From: Gemmatimonadota bacterium
Lineage (GTDB): Bacteria > Gemmatimonadota > Gemmatimonadetes > Longimicrobiales > Gaopeijiaceae
NCBI GenBank assembly: GCA_022826565.1
Contig: JAJDUP010000031.1
Span: 1-64,000, forward strand
Reading direction: 5' to 3'
Length of the DNA stretch: 64,000 nucleotides
Each line of letters starts with the position of its first letter. The stretch's first letter is position 1. The notes below the pieces were generated by a model. The model was not told the origin of the DNA. It saw only the letters and a program-made list of their open reading frames with translations, and did not search any database. A program made the translations under genes and the position numbers. Positions 22,231 to 32,050 of this stretch are shown here, in pieces.

Positions 22231-25200
22231 TGTCCTCCAGCGGGTTCGCGTCGAGCACCACGAGGTCTGCCAGCTTGCCCACCTCCAGCGACCCGATCCG
22301 GGCGTCGAGGCCGTGCTGCTCGGCGCCGCGGATCGTCGCGATCTCCAGGATCTGCTCAGGCGGGAAGCCGCCCCCTGCGAACAGTTCCAGTTCCCAGTGG
22401 GTGCCCAGTCCGACCATCTGGCCGTGCGCGCCCAGGTGCATCGACGTGCCCGCGTCGTAGAGCTTCCGCAACTCGCTCGCCATCTCCCAGGCGTACATGT
22501 CGTCGGGCCAGAGGTGGGTCGTGCGGCGGATGCGCATGAGCGACATGGGGTCGATGAAGTTGGCCAGCTTGGGGTCTTCCCAGAGCTTGCTCGCCTGGTG
22601 GAACCAGCCCTCGCCCATGGGGCCGTTGTAGACGACGAGAAGCGTGGGGGTCATGCCCGCCTCGGTTCCGCGCCAGAACCGGACGACATCGTCGTGGAAG
22701 GGGGCGAGGCCCATGGAGTGCTCGATGGTGGTGACGCCGTCCAGAAGTTGCGTGAGGTTCATCTGCGGGTCGGAGGCCGACTCGGACAGGACGTTGAGGC
22801 CCATTTCGCGGGCGGCGGTAGCCACCAGGTGGCGCTGCTTGCGCGTCGCCTGGGCGTAGTCCTTCACCGCGATCGCGCCGTGGTCGAGGTTCCAGCGCAC
22901 CTGTTCGCGCGCGTCGTCGAGGGTCTCGATGGGCCGGTACATGCGCAGCCGGCCGCCGTGCCTGCGGCCGTAGATGATGGACCCCGTGGTGAAGAAGCGG
23001 GGACCCGTTATTCTGCCCGATCGGACCATGTCGGTGACCCATCCGTCGCGGTATTCGTTGCCGTAGACCTCGACCATGGTGGTGACGCCGTACGCGACGG
23101 GACCGCTCAGGTAAGTGGGCGCCTGCTCGATGACGTGCAGCGACGAGTGCTCGATGTGCGGGTGGGCGTGCGCGTCGATCAGGCCGGGGATGATGGTCTT
23201 GCCGGCCACGTCGAAGACCTGGGCGCCGCCGGGGACCGCGACACCCTGCCCGATGGCGACGATGCGGCCGTCACGGGCGACGACCGTGGCGTTGTCGAGG
23301 ACCTCTCGCGCAGGATTCATCGTGACCACGCGGGCGCCGGTCAGTGCGACCGTGCCGGCCGCGCGGGCGACGTCGTACTCGATCCCCAACTCCGTGCGCC
23401 GGGCCTCGGAACCTGCCTCTGCGCCCGCCAGGATGGCCTCTACCGACTTCTCGTAGAAGCCGCTGCCGCGGGTCCAGGCGAGGGTGCGGCCATTGGCCGA
23501 CCAGGTGAGATAACCGCCGTCGTTGGCGTCGACCCGCCAGGTGCGGCCCTGCCGTTCGAACGGGGACACGGTGATGGGCGAATCGGTCGGATCGAAGGGG
23601 GTGATGAAAGAGCGGTGGTACTCGCGCAGCGCGATCCACTCGAGGTCGGGAGAGGGGACCGCGGCGACGGAATGAGGGAAGCGGTAGAGGGTGCGGCCGC
23701 CGGAACCGTCCCTGGCAATGCTCTTCAGCACAAGAATACCGTCGTGCCATGTTGTGTAGTATATCGTTTGGCCGTCCGGACTGAAGACGATGTTCGGCGG
23801 GATCTTGCCGGCGATGTTGGCGTACTCAAGCGGCTGGCCGGCGATGTCGGTGAGGCGGTCTTCGCCGTCCGGGCCGCGCACCACCAGCTCGAAGTGGACC
23901 TGGTTGGACAGCCAGAGGCCGCGCTGCAGGCCGCCGGTGCCTCGGACGTAGGCGATCTCGGTGCCGTCGGGGGAGAGCGCGAGGCTGCCGTACTGGGAGG
24001 CAACGGTGGTGAGCTGGTCGGTGGCGGCGGGCAAGGTGGATTCGGTGGTCGGGCTGTCCAGGCGGTTCACCGTGCCCAGCGCGTCGTCGGTCCATGAGGC
24101 GAAGTAGAGGGCGCCGGTGTTCGGATCGACCACGGGGCTGGTCTCGTGGGCAGCGGAACGGGTGAGGTTGCGTGTCCCGTTTGCGTCGTGCAGCCACAGG
24201 TCGCCAAGGGACTCGGAGATGATCCCTTGGGACGTTCGCTGGCCCCATCGGTGGGTGCGGGTGCGGTCGCGCTCCTCGGGGACCTCGGTGGTGAAGCGGA
24301 TGGTTTCGGACATCTGGCGGCGCACCGGAGCACGGAAGGGGACGGGTTGCGCGTCGCCGGTGGCGATGTCGACGCGGGCCAGGCCGCCCTGGTGGCCGAT
24401 CAGGATGGCGCTGCCGTCGGGATACCAGGCCAGGTTCGGGTAGGGGCCGTAGGCGGAGCGGGAGTCCTGGCGGTCGCGGTCGAGGCCGGTCAGGAGGATG
24501 CGCTCCTCGCGCGTGGCCGCGTCCATGAGGATGAGGACGGTGCCCTGCATGGCGCGGTGGAGGTAGGCGAGGTGGGCGCCGTCGGGCGAGGGCGTCGGCT
24601 GGAAGGCGCCGCCGGGGCGTTCGATGACGACCTGCGTGGCTCCGGTGGATTCGTCGTAGGACTCGATGCGGGCGCCGCCGGGGGGAATCACGTAGGGGTT
24701 GAAGCCGAAGGGATAGGGGGCCCGGTTGAGGTGCTCGAAGAGGAAGCGGTCGGTGGCGGGGAGCGGACGGGCGCCGTTGACCGGGCCGTTGCCGGTGATG
24801 AGGGACTCGAGACCGCCAGCGAGATCGAGCGCGACAAGCTGGCTTGGGACGCCGTCGCCGACCGCGCTGGCAAAGATGTAGTCGCCGTCGGCCGACCATG
24901 AGGGGCGGTGGAGGTTGACGTCGGTCCAGTCGGAGACCGGGGCGACTTCACCCGAGGTGCGCTCGATGACCCAGATCTGGTGGCTGCCGCTGCGGTCGGA
25001 GGAGAAGGCGATCCGCTGCCCGTCCGGGCTGTAGCGGGGTGAGAGGTTCCATGAGCGGCCCGATGTCAGCGCGACGGCGTCGCCGCCCGCGACCGGCATC
25101 TCGTAGATCGTGCCCAGGAGGTCGAGGGCGATCGTGGCGCCGTCGGGCGCGATGTCGACGCTCATCCAGGTGCCCTCAGTGGCGTCGAAGGCGAGTTCGC

Positions 25201-25339
25201 GGACGGGGCCGGTGTGTGTCTCGACGGTCCAGGCGGATTGCTGGGCCTGGGTGGGAGAGCCCATGACGATTGCCGCGCAGGCGGACGTCAGGGCTGACAC
25301 CACCTGAAAGCGAGGCGGGGTCGTTTGCAGGTGTTGCAT
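22106..25339 (-). CDS. Exported TolB-type β-propeller / amidohydrolase fusion
   Basis: A protein of 1077 residues from ATG 25337-25339 with AAGGAGT upstream, and a signal peptide ending SPTQAQQ. Residues about 50-680 form TolB/WD40-like blades: SPRYSPDGQRIAFSSDRSGS, PSWSADGDYIFA, ALSPDGTEIAYVRG and VFSPDGQTIYYT. The C-terminal third is a metal-dependent amidohydrolase: TIIPGLIDAHAHPH (metal ligands), a conserved Lys (IAVKDYAQATRK), TIEHSMGLAP and LADLVVLDANPLEDI. This fusion recurs in bacteria with large secreted hydrolase sets, where the propeller may bind peptides or polymers and the barrel hydrolyses an amide or imide. The substrate is unknown. Confidence 0.85.
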   Translation of the reverse strand: MQHLQTTPPRFQVVSALTSACAAIVMGSPTQAQQSAWTVETHTGPVRELAFDATEGTWMSVDIAPDGATIALDLLGTIYEMPVAGGDAVALTSGRSWNLSPRYSPDGQRIAFSSDRSGSHQIWVIERTSGEVAPVSDWTDVNLHRPSWSADGDYIFASAVGDGVPSQLVALDLAGGLESLITGNGPVNGARPLPATDRFLFEHLNRAPYPFGFNPYVIPPGGARIESYDESTGATQVVIERPGGAFQPTPSPDGAHLAYLHRAMQGTVLILMDAATREERILLTGLDRDRQDSRSAYGPYPNLAWYPDGSAILIGHQGGLARVDIATGDAQPVPFRAPVRRQMSETIRFTTEVPEERDRTRTHRWGQRTSQGIISESLGDLWLHDANGTRNLTRSAAHETSPVVDPNTGALYFASWTDDALGTVNRLDSPTTESTLPAATDQLTTVASQYGSLALSPDGTEIAYVRGTGGLQRGLWLSNQVHFELVVRGPDGEDRLTDIAGQPLEYANIAGKIPPNIVFSPDGQTIYYTTWHDGILVLKSIARDGSGGRTLYRFPHSVAAVPSPDLEWIALREYHRSFITPFDPTDSPITVSPFERQGRTWRVDANDGGYLTWSANGRTLAWTRGSGFYEKSVEAILAGAEAGSEARRTELGIEYDVARAAGTVALTGARVVTMNPAREVLDNATVVARDGRIVAIGQGVAVPGGAQVFDVAGKTIIPGLIDAHAHPHIEHSSLHVIEQAPTYLSGPVAYGVTTMVEVYGNEYRDGWVTDMVRSGRITGPRFFTTGSIIYGRRHGGRLRMYRPIETLDDAREQVRWNLDHGAIAVKDYAQATRKQRHLVATAAREMGLNVLSESASDPQMNLTQLLDGVTTIEHSMGLAPFHDDVVRFWRGTEAGMTPTLLVVYNGPMGEGWFHQASKLWEDPKLANFIDPMSLMRIRRTTHLWPDDMYAWEMASELRKLYDAGTSMHLGAHGQMVGLGTHWELELFAGGGFPPEQILEIATIRGAEQHGLDARIGSLEVGKLADLVVLDANPLEDISNAAAVRLVMKGGVVYSGEDAARVWPDPSPASQPYFVRER

Positions 25340-25717
25340 GAGGCTTACTCCTTGCGGGCGCTCCTGGTGCCGGACCAGCCGGGTGAGCGACGCGACCGGG
25401 CTGTCACCCAAAGTATGGGCGTCGCTTGGTGTCCTCAGCGGATTGGCTGAGGGCATAGCCAGCCGACACTCAGGATCGTTCCTCGATCAACCGCCTCAAC
25501 CGCGCCATCGCGGCGGGTCCGTCGGTAACTTGATCGTCCGCCACCTCCTGAAGGGCCGTATCGACCAGACGACCAAAATGCTGCTTGGCCCGGTTCAATA
25601 GCTCTGGAGGGACTCTCTGCGTTTCTGCCTCGTCCAGCCCTTCGTAGATCCACTCACTGGTGTGTCAATATTCGCCACACAAATACTCCGCAGTCGGAAC
25701 CCCAACTGCAAGTTGCC
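25340..25717. other. Intergenic region with a small gene relic
   Basis: These 378 bases separate the amidohydrolase fusion from the symporter gene. The part nearest the amidohydrolase holds its ribosome site and presumably its promoter. On the minus strand, 25470-25664 is open and reads like natural protein, with SEWIYEGLDEAETQRVPPEL, LNRAKQHFGRLVDTALQEV and a tail ending LRRLIEERS, but it has no start codon after its upstream stop. It may be the end of a lost gene. No family was recognised and nothing else was seen. Confidence 0.35.
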
Positions 25718-27181
25718 CTACTCGAAGAACACCTCCTGCACTTCACGCGGCGCTGGGGCGGTCAAGAGACTCACTGCCACCAGCAGCACCAGCGATACCG
25801 CCGGCCCCACGAGCGCCGGCCACAGTCCCGCGATCCAGTTGTCGAAGGTGCCGTGCTCGAGGTAGCCGAGGTAGTACCACACCACACACGTCGTAGCCCC
25901 GCCGATCATCGCGGTCAGGGCGCCCGTGCGCGTCGCCCGTGGCCACCACATCCCCAGCAGCAGCGGGAAGGTGAACGCCGACGCGAGCAGGCTGAACGAC
26001 ATGGTGACGATGAACAGAATCGTTGCCGGCGGGTCGATCGCGACGGTCATCGCAAGCGCCCCGATCGCCAGTGTCGTCCAGCGCGCGAGGCGCACGCCCC
26101 GCTCCTGGGATACTTCGCTCTTTGCCAACGGCACATACAGGTTCTCCACCACCAGCGAACTCGCGAGGAGCAGCACCGAGTCGATCGTCGACATCGTGGC
26201 GCCGAGCACAGCCGCGACGAGGATCCCGCCGAAGAGCGGATGCAGGAGCAGTTGCACCAGCGTGGGCAGGGCCAGGTCGGTCTGCTGCAGGTCCGGCAGC
26301 AGCACCCCGGACGCAATCGCGATCAGCGTCGAGCCGATGAAGATGAAGGACGAAAAGCCGATCGAGAACACGAGCGCGCGCCGTAGCGTCCCTCGGTCCT
26401 TCGGGATCAGGAAGCGCGTGACCGCCGCGGGCGCCCCGCCGATCTGGAAGAACCCCCAAACGAGAAACGACGACACGACCCACATCGCCGGCATCTCGCC
26501 CAGGAACCCGATCCCGCCCGGGTTGATCTCGGCGTAGCGCAGGTGCATCTCGGAGAAGCCGCCTGCCGCATTCATGGCCACGGGAGCGAGCACCGCGAAC
26601 CCGACGATCATGATCGAGCCCTGGATCAGGTCGGTCCAGGCGACCGCGTGCATCCCTCCGATCACGGTGTACAGAATTACAATGCCACCGAAGACGAAGA
26701 GTCCGAGCAGGTACGGCATCCCGAGCAGCACCTCGAAGAGGTTCCCCGCCGCTTTCAGCTGCGCCGCGATGAGTGGAATGAACGCCATCAGCATCAGCAG
26801 GGTCGCGGTCAGCCCCACGGCCCTGCCCGGATAGCGCGCCTGGAAGACATCGACGATCGTCGTGCAGCGCACCCGCGACGCCAGGCGCCGCAGCCGCTCG
26901 CCCAGCAGGATGTAGGTGAACCAGGCCGCCGCCGCCGAGGACACACCCGCCGGCGCAAAGTTGTAGCCCAGCTCGCGCTCCGTGCCGACGGCGCCCATGT
27001 ACGAGCTGCCGCTCATCTGGGTGGCGGAGTAGGAGAAGCCGAGGGTCGCCGGGCCGAGGTCGCCGCGTGCGAGGAAGAACTCCTGCCGGGAGCGGTTGCG
27101 CCGGTTGAACCAGATCCCGAGCCCCATCAGGCATGAGAAATAGAAGATGAGGATGACGGTGTACAGGGCCGCTGTGGACAT
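25718..27181 (-). CDS. Sodium:solute symporter (SSS family)
   Basis: A 487-residue integral membrane transporter with about 13 hydrophobic segments. SSS hallmarks include the N-terminal helix LYTVILIFYFSCLMGLGIWF, then RSRQEFFLARGDLGPATLGF, the unwound-helix region SATQMSGSSYMGAVG, and VILYTVIGGMHAVAWTDLIQ with the conserved Gly-Gly and Trp-Thr-Asp. It uses the sodium gradient to import a solute; the substrate cannot be assigned. It lies downstream of a small two-helix membrane protein and an M19 dipeptidase on the same strand. This suggests uptake of peptide- or dipeptide-derived products. Confidence 0.9.
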   Translation of the reverse strand: MSTAALYTVILIFYFSCLMGLGIWFNRRNRSRQEFFLARGDLGPATLGFSYSATQMSGSSYMGAVGTERELGYNFAPAGVSSAAAAWFTYILLGERLRRLASRVRCTTIVDVFQARYPGRAVGLTATLLMLMAFIPLIAAQLKAAGNLFEVLLGMPYLLGLFVFGGIVILYTVIGGMHAVAWTDLIQGSIMIVGFAVLAPVAMNAAGGFSEMHLRYAEINPGGIGFLGEMPAMWVVSSFLVWGFFQIGGAPAAVTRFLIPKDRGTLRRALVFSIGFSSFIFIGSTLIAIASGVLLPDLQQTDLALPTLVQLLLHPLFGGILVAAVLGATMSTIDSVLLLASSLVVENLYVPLAKSEVSQERGVRLARWTTLAIGALAMTVAIDPPATILFIVTMSFSLLASAFTFPLLLGMWWPRATRTGALTAMIGGATTCVVWYYLGYLEHGTFDNWIAGLWPALVGPAVSLVLLVAVSLLTAPAPREVQEVFFE

Positions 27182-27196
27182 GATCGCGCGCGCTCC

Positions 27197-27400
27197 TCAG
27201 CGACCGGTGCGGGCGTGGAAGATGGCCGCACCGATCACATACCCATACCCCCCATATAATACAACCCATACTCCCCAGTCGAGATTGCCGGGGCCGGCTG
27301 GCCAGTCCACGAGCAGCCCGATGCTCCCGCCCACCAGGAAAACCGCCATCAGGATCATGGAGACGATCGGGACGCGGGTCTTGCTTTCGTTCACTGCCAC
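27197..27400 (-). CDS. Small two-helix membrane protein, symporter partner
   Basis: 67 residues: a short polar start MAVNESKTRVP, helix 1 IVSMILMAVFLVGGSIGLLV, a WPAGPGNLDWG turn, helix 2 VVLYGGYGYVIGAAIF, and a basic end. The start overlaps the dipeptidase stop by 10 bases, and the stop is 15 bases before the symporter start. Small membrane proteins in this position often accompany SSS transporters as accessory subunits; that role is inferred. No named family was recognised. Confidence 0.65.
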   Translation of the reverse strand: MAVNESKTRVPIVSMILMAVFLVGGSIGLLVDWPAGPGNLDWGVWVVLYGGYGYVIGAAIFHARTGR

Positions 27401-28608
27401 ACCTCCTTCAGCACCCGCATGATGTTCTCTCCCATCACCTTGGCGATGTCCTCGTCACTGTATCCCGCCCTGACGAGCCAGCGCGGGATGTTCTTCGACC
27501 CCTCGGTCGGGTTTTCGATGCCGCGCACGTAGTCGACCGGGATGTGCTCGGGCGAGTCACCGGTCCCCGCGTCCTGGGTCTCGTCGATGGAGAGCGCCGC
27601 GGCGTACACCTTGTGCAGGCCGACGTGATCGCCGTACAGCGTGTCCGGCCCGAAGGCGACGTGGTCGATGCCGACCAGGTCCTTCACGTACTCGAAGTGG
27701 TCCATGAAGGACTCGATGCCGTGGCGGCGGTGCCGGGGCGAGACGGTGGTGTGCGGTGCGGCCTCGATCCCGATCACGCCGCCCTTGTCCGCCACTGCGC
27801 GGATGACGTTGTCGGGCGCCAGGCGCTTGATGTTCCACAGCCCGCGCGCGCCCGTATGGGTGAGGAAGATCGGGTGCCGGCTCACCTCCACCGTGTCAAG
27901 CGTGGTCTGGTCGCTGGCGTGGGCGCAGTCGATCGCGAGGCCGACCTCGTTCATCCTGCGCACCGCCTTGCGGCCGAATGAAGTCAAGCCCCCGTCGCGC
28001 GTCTCCTTGAGGCCGGTGCCGAGCGCGTTGGACTCGCTGTAGGTGATCCCCAGCACCCGCAGCCCGAATCCGTACATGATCTCGATGCGGTCGAGCTCGT
28101 TCTCGATCATCGCCGCGCCCTCCTGGGCGCCGACCAGTGCGATGCGCCCCTCGCGGTGGGCACGGTAGATGTCGTCCACCCGCTCGCATCTGATGATGAA
28201 GTCCTGGTGCGCGAGGTCGCAGTAGCGCATCCCCATGTCGTAGATGATGTCGTCCCACTTCCATCCGTTCCTGGACGTGATGCACGCCGCGCCGTCGAGG
28301 AAGTTGTCGAAGACGCAGTCCCACCAGGAGTCGGCGAGCGCCTCGTAGGCGGTGTGGACGCGGCCCTCGGAGTCGTAGGCGCGGATCTGGTCGGCGCGGG
28401 CCGGCATGAGGTGGGGGTGCTCATGCAGCGAAATCATCAGGATGCGGTCGACGAGGTCGGCGACGCGGGCTTCCTGGGCGGGGGTTAGCGGCACGAGGTA
28501 CGGCTCGAAGAGCGACTCGCCCTCGATCAGGTCGTATTCGGTGAAGTCGCGGTGGGTCTTCACGTACTCGTAGGACTTGTAGCCCGAGTAGTTGTGGGTG
28601 AGTGGCAA
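27391..28608 (-). CDS. Membrane-dipeptidase family (peptidase M19)
   Basis: A 405-residue protein if translation starts at TTG 28606-28608, which has GGAG 9 bases upstream; the frame runs on to 28686 without an ATG. M19 landmarks are MISLHEHPHLM (where the family usually has DGHND), EGAAMIENELDRIEIMYGFG (bridging Glu region), GLRVLGITYSESN, LAIDCAHASDQT, IFLTHTGARGLWN and DHVAFGPDTLYGDH. The altered first metal motif (HEHPH) is common in distant members, so the substrate may not be a dipeptide. No signal peptide is visible, so it is probably cytoplasmic. The downstream symporter genes are probably co-transcribed. Confidence 0.85.
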   Translation of the reverse strand: MPLTHNYSGYKSYEYVKTHRDFTEYDLIEGESLFEPYLVPLTPAQEARVADLVDRILMISLHEHPHLMPARADQIRAYDSEGRVHTAYEALADSWWDCVFDNFLDGAACITSRNGWKWDDIIYDMGMRYCDLAHQDFIIRCERVDDIYRAHREGRIALVGAQEGAAMIENELDRIEIMYGFGLRVLGITYSESNALGTGLKETRDGGLTSFGRKAVRRMNEVGLAIDCAHASDQTTLDTVEVSRHPIFLTHTGARGLWNIKRLAPDNVIRAVADKGGVIGIEAAPHTTVSPRHRRHGIESFMDHFEYVKDLVGIDHVAFGPDTLYGDHVGLHKVYAAALSIDETQDAGTGDSPEHIPVDYVRGIENPTEGSKNIPRWLVRAGYSDEDIAKVMGENIMRVLKEVWQ

Positions 28609-28777
28609 GTGGGCCGGCTCCGGTTGGGGTGTCGGGGGACGGTGGATGGACCCGCCCAATAGACGGTGCGAGCGCGGAGGCCACAACCTGGGGCGCGCGC
28701 AGGTCGTCCCGCCGCTGCGCCCCGATTACCTTTCCGGTCATGTCCGCGTCTCTCGTGAAGCCCCCGCGCCGACTGCT

Positions 28778-29605
28778 ATGATCGATCTGCTGTCCACCTA
28801 CAAGCCCTTTGTAGCGGCCGGCGCGCTCGGTGCCATGTGGTTGATCGAGGGGCTCATTCCCATGTTCGAAGGCCGTCGCGAACGGGCGCGGCACGATGCC
28901 TCGAACATTGTCCTGGGGGTGCTCAACGCGGTGGTAGCGGCCTTCATCTTCGCCGGCGCCACCCTGGTCGCGACCGAATGGGCCCGCGCCAACTCCTTCG
29001 GCGTCCTGCACTGGCTCGGCGCCGGGGGCGCGTGGGCCTTTGCGCTCGGCTTCGTCCTCTTCGACATGTGGCAGTACCTCTGGCATCGCCTGAACCACCA
29101 GGTCCCCCTCCTGTGGCGCTTCCACGCGGTGCACCACGCGGACCGCGAACTCAGCGCCAGCTCCGGACTGCGCTTCCACACGGGCGAGATCGTGCTGTCG
29201 TCGATCGCTCGGCTCGCGGTGCTGCCGCTACTGGGGATGACGGTCGGCCAGGTGCTGGTCTACGAAGCCGTGCTGCTTCCCGTCATCCTCTTCCACCACG
29301 GCAACGTGGGCGTGCCGAAGCGGGCGGACCGGTGGCTGCGCTGGCTCATCGTCACGCCCTGGATGCACTGGGTCCACCACTCGGACTACCAGCCCGAGAC
29401 CGACTCGAACTATTCCAGCGTGTTTTCCTTCTGGGACCGGATCTTCGGCAGCTTCCGGCTGGTCGCCGATCCGCGCACGCTGACGCTGGGGCTGGAAGAC
29501 GTGGAGCGACGGCGGGAGTGGGCCACGCTGCCGGGCATGGTGGCCATGCCGTTCCGGCAGCGGCAGGGGCGGCGGCGGGATTCGGCCGATGGTGCGGGGC
29601 GCTGA
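28778..29605 (+). CDS. Fatty acid hydroxylase / sterol desaturase family protein
   Basis: A 275-residue membrane diiron enzyme from ATG 28778 (MIDLLSTYKPFVAAGALGAM). It has several membrane helices and the His boxes of the family: DMWQYLWHRLNH, LWRFHAVHHADREL, then HHGNVGVPKR and WMHWVHHSDYQPETDSNYSS. It ends with SFWDRIFGSFRLV, as usual in this family. Such enzymes hydroxylate or desaturate lipids or sterols. The lipid substrate is unknown. Its stop is 2 bases before the homoserine kinase start, so it heads that operon although the functions seem unrelated. Confidence 0.85.
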   Translation: MIDLLSTYKPFVAAGALGAMWLIEGLIPMFEGRRERARHDASNIVLGVLNAVVAAFIFAGATLVATEWARANSFGVLHWLGAGGAWAFALGFVLFDMWQYLWHRLNHQVPLLWRFHAVHHADRELSASSGLRFHTGEIVLSSIARLAVLPLLGMTVGQVLVYEAVLLPVILFHHGNVGVPKRADRWLRWLIVTPWMHWVHHSDYQPETDSNYSSVFSFWDRIFGSFRLVADPRTLTLGLEDVERRREWATLPGMVAMPFRQRQGRRRDSADGAGR

Positions 29606-29606
29606 A

Positions 29607-30566
29607 ATGTCCAAACGGGACGCTCTCCCCCGCTCGGTACGCGTCTTCGCACCCGCCTCGGTCTCGAATCTCGGGTGCGGCTTCGACATCTTCGGGATGG
29701 CGCTGGAGCGTCCCGGCGACGAGGTCGTGGTGCGCGCCGCGATCGGCACCGGGATCGTCTCGGTGACGGTCACCGGAGACCTCGGACGCGTGCCCACCGA
29801 TCCAGCACGCAACGCGGCCGCGCTGGCGGTCGAAGGCGTGCTGGCCCGGCTCGGATCGGCGGCGAGCGTCGCGATCGAGGTCCACAAGGGAATCCCGATG
29901 GCGTCGGGGCTGGGGGGCAGCGCGGCCAGCGCGGTCGCGGGCGCCGTGGCGGCCGATGCGCTGCTGGGCGGCGACCTGGACCGCACGGCGCTGCTCGAGT
30001 GCGCCATGATCGGCGAGCGCAAGGGTTCCGGCGCCAATCACGCCGACAACGCGGCCCCGTCGCTGATCGGCGGCTTCGTGCTGGTCCTGCCGGGCGCGCC
30101 TCCGAAGATGGTGCCGCTGCCGACCCCCGACGACCTGGTGGTCGCCGTGGCGCACCCCCACATGGAGGTCGAAACGCGACAGGCGCGGGAGATCCTCGGC
30201 GACACCATCCCGCTCATGGCGGGCGTGCGGCAATGGGGCAATGCGGCCGGGATGGTCGCCGGGCTGCTGCAGGGCGACTGGGAGCTGATCGCCCGCTGCA
30301 TGTGCGATGCGGTGGCCGAGCCGGTGCGGGCGCGTCTGGTGCCCGGGTTCGAGCAGGTGAAGGCGGCCGCCCTCGACGCGGGCGCGGAGGCAGCCGGGCT
30401 GTCGGGTTCGGGGCCGTCGGTGCTCGCGCTGTGCCGGGGGCGGCCGGCGGCGGAACGGGTTGCCGCAGCCATGGCGAGAGCCTTCCGCGACGCGGCCGGC
30501 GTCAACTCGGACACCGTGGTCTCGGGTGCCCACGCGGGCGGAGCGCGAATCCTGGAGATCGAGTGA
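29607..30566 (+). CDS. thrB: Homoserine kinase
   Basis: A 319-residue GHMP kinase. It phosphorylates homoserine, the step before threonine synthase. VFAPASVSNLGCGFDIFG is the N-terminal motif, HKGIPMASGLGGSAASAVAG the ATP-binding P-loop, and AAGLSGSGPSVLALC the third GHMP motif. ATG 29607 was chosen; ATG 29589, six codons upstream and overlapping the hydroxylase gene, is also possible. It is followed after 13 bases by thrC, the classical thrBC order, supporting the assignment over other GHMP kinases. Confidence 0.93.
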   Translation: MSKRDALPRSVRVFAPASVSNLGCGFDIFGMALERPGDEVVVRAAIGTGIVSVTVTGDLGRVPTDPARNAAALAVEGVLARLGSAASVAIEVHKGIPMASGLGGSAASAVAGAVAADALLGGDLDRTALLECAMIGERKGSGANHADNAAPSLIGGFVLVLPGAPPKMVPLPTPDDLVVAVAHPHMEVETRQAREILGDTIPLMAGVRQWGNAAGMVAGLLQGDWELIARCMCDAVAEPVRARLVPGFEQVKAAALDAGAEAAGLSGSGPSVLALCRGRPAAERVAAAMARAFRDAAGVNSDTVVSGAHAGGARILEIE

Positions 30567-30579
30567 CCGCGCGATCCGC

Positions 30580-31977
30580 ATGCGGCTGATCAGCACGCGC
30601 GGCGGCCCGGAAGCCGGCACCTGGACCTTCCGCGAAGCCCTATTCCTCGGCCAGGCGCCGGACGGCGGACTCTTCGTCCCGGCCTCCCTCCCTCCCCTCC
30701 CCAACGCCGACCGCGCGGCCCTGCCCACCCTCACCTTCCCCGAGCGGGCCCTCGTCACCGCGCGCCACCTCCTCGGCACCGAGATCCCCGACGACGTCCT
30801 CCACACCATCATCCACGACGCCCTCGACTTCCCCGTCCCCATGCGCGAGATCGAGCCCGGCGTCCACGTCCTCGAGCTCTTCCTCGGCCCCACTCACGCC
30901 TTCAAGGACTTCGGCGCCCGCTTCATGGCCCGCGCGATGGCCGCGCTGCGCGACGATGCCGCGCCCCCGGTCACGATCCTCACCGCCACCTCCGGCGACA
31001 CCGGCGGCGCCGTCGCCCACGCCTTCCACGGCCTGCCGGGCATCCGCGTCGTCGTCCTCTACCCCCTCGGACGAGTCAGTCCCCGGCAGGAGGCCCAGTT
31101 CGCCGCGCTGGGCGGCAACGTTACCGCCGTCGCCGTCCGCGGCGCTTTCGACGATTGCCAGCGTCTGGCCCGCCAGGCCTTCGCCGACCGCGGCCTTCGC
31201 GCGCGCATCGCCCTCACTTCCGCCAACTCGATCAACATCGGCCGCCTCCTCCCGCAAACCTTCTACTACATCCACGCACTGACCGAACTCGCGCGGACGG
31301 CGCCGAATCGCGAACTGGTGGTTTCGGTCCCTTCGGGAAACTTCGGCAACCTCACGGCGGGCCTGATCGCGCGTCGCGCGCTCGGAATGTCCCTCGCGCG
31401 CTTCGTCGCCGCGACCAATGAGAACTCCGTCGTGCCGGAATACCTGGCCGGCCACGGCTTCCGCCCCCGCCCCTCCGTCGAGACGATCTCGAGCGCGATG
31501 GACGTGGGAGACCCCAGCAACTTCCGGCGGATCGTGCACCTCTTCGGCGGGGACGGCGAGGGTTTGGTACCCGGCGGCCCCGAAATGCCCGCCGACACGC
31601 GCAGGCCGGACTCGGTCGCCCCCTCGCGACTCCGCAGGTGCCTCACCGGCTCGTCGTGGACCGACCGCGAGACCCGCGACTGCATCCGCGGCGTGTGGCG
31701 GCGGCGGGGCATTGCCATCGACCCGCACACGGCGGTGGGCCTGCTCGGGTTGCGGCGCGAGCTGCGAAGGCGGCCGGCTGCTTGCGGGGTCGTTCTGGCC
31801 ACCGCCCATCCCGCCAAGTTCGCGGAAACGGTCGAGCCGTTGATCGGGGAGGCGCTCTCGATCCCGCCGGGGATCGCAAGGGTGATGGACCGGCCGAGGC
31901 GGTCGATCGAGGTCGATCCGGAGCTGGCGGCGGTGCGGAAGGTACTGCTTCACCGGTCCAGCACCACAACAATGTAA
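30580..31977 (+). CDS. thrC: Threonine synthase
   Basis: A 465-residue PLP enzyme from ATG 30580 (MRLISTRGGPEAGTWTFREA). It converts O-phosphohomoserine to threonine. GLFVPASLPPLP matches the N-terminal domain, GPTHAFKDFGARFMA contains the PLP-binding Lys, and LTATSGDTGGAVAHAF and SVPSGNFGNLTAGLIA are the phosphate-binding loops. NSINIGRLLPQ is also characteristic. It forms an operon with thrB just upstream. Its TAA stop lies inside the AT-rich hairpin repeat at 31971. Confidence 0.94.
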   Translation: MRLISTRGGPEAGTWTFREALFLGQAPDGGLFVPASLPPLPNADRAALPTLTFPERALVTARHLLGTEIPDDVLHTIIHDALDFPVPMREIEPGVHVLELFLGPTHAFKDFGARFMARAMAALRDDAAPPVTILTATSGDTGGAVAHAFHGLPGIRVVVLYPLGRVSPRQEAQFAALGGNVTAVAVRGAFDDCQRLARQAFADRGLRARIALTSANSINIGRLLPQTFYYIHALTELARTAPNRELVVSVPSGNFGNLTAGLIARRALGMSLARFVAATNENSVVPEYLAGHGFRPRPSVETISSAMDVGDPSNFRRIVHLFGGDGEGLVPGGPEMPADTRRPDSVAPSRLRRCLTGSSWTDRETRDCIRGVWRRRGIAIDPHTAVGLLGLRRELRRRPAACGVVLATAHPAKFAETVEPLIGEALSIPPGIARVMDRPRRSIEVDPELAAVRKVLLHRSSTTTM

Positions 31978-32016
31978 ACCGGACTTGTCATTCTGTAATG
32001 TGTAATTTACAATTCG
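31971..32016. repeat. AT-rich hairpin repeat, copy 1
   Basis: This AT-rich block begins AATGTAAAC (overlapping the thrC stop) and ends TTTACAATTCG. In between are CATT-CTGT-AATG and TGTAA/TTACA arms. It belongs to a family with copies at 38741, 55936 and 63480 and is the least symmetrical member. Confidence 0.55.
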
Positions 32017-32050
32017 AATCATCCGTATCCCCCTGGCGAGCCAATCCCCC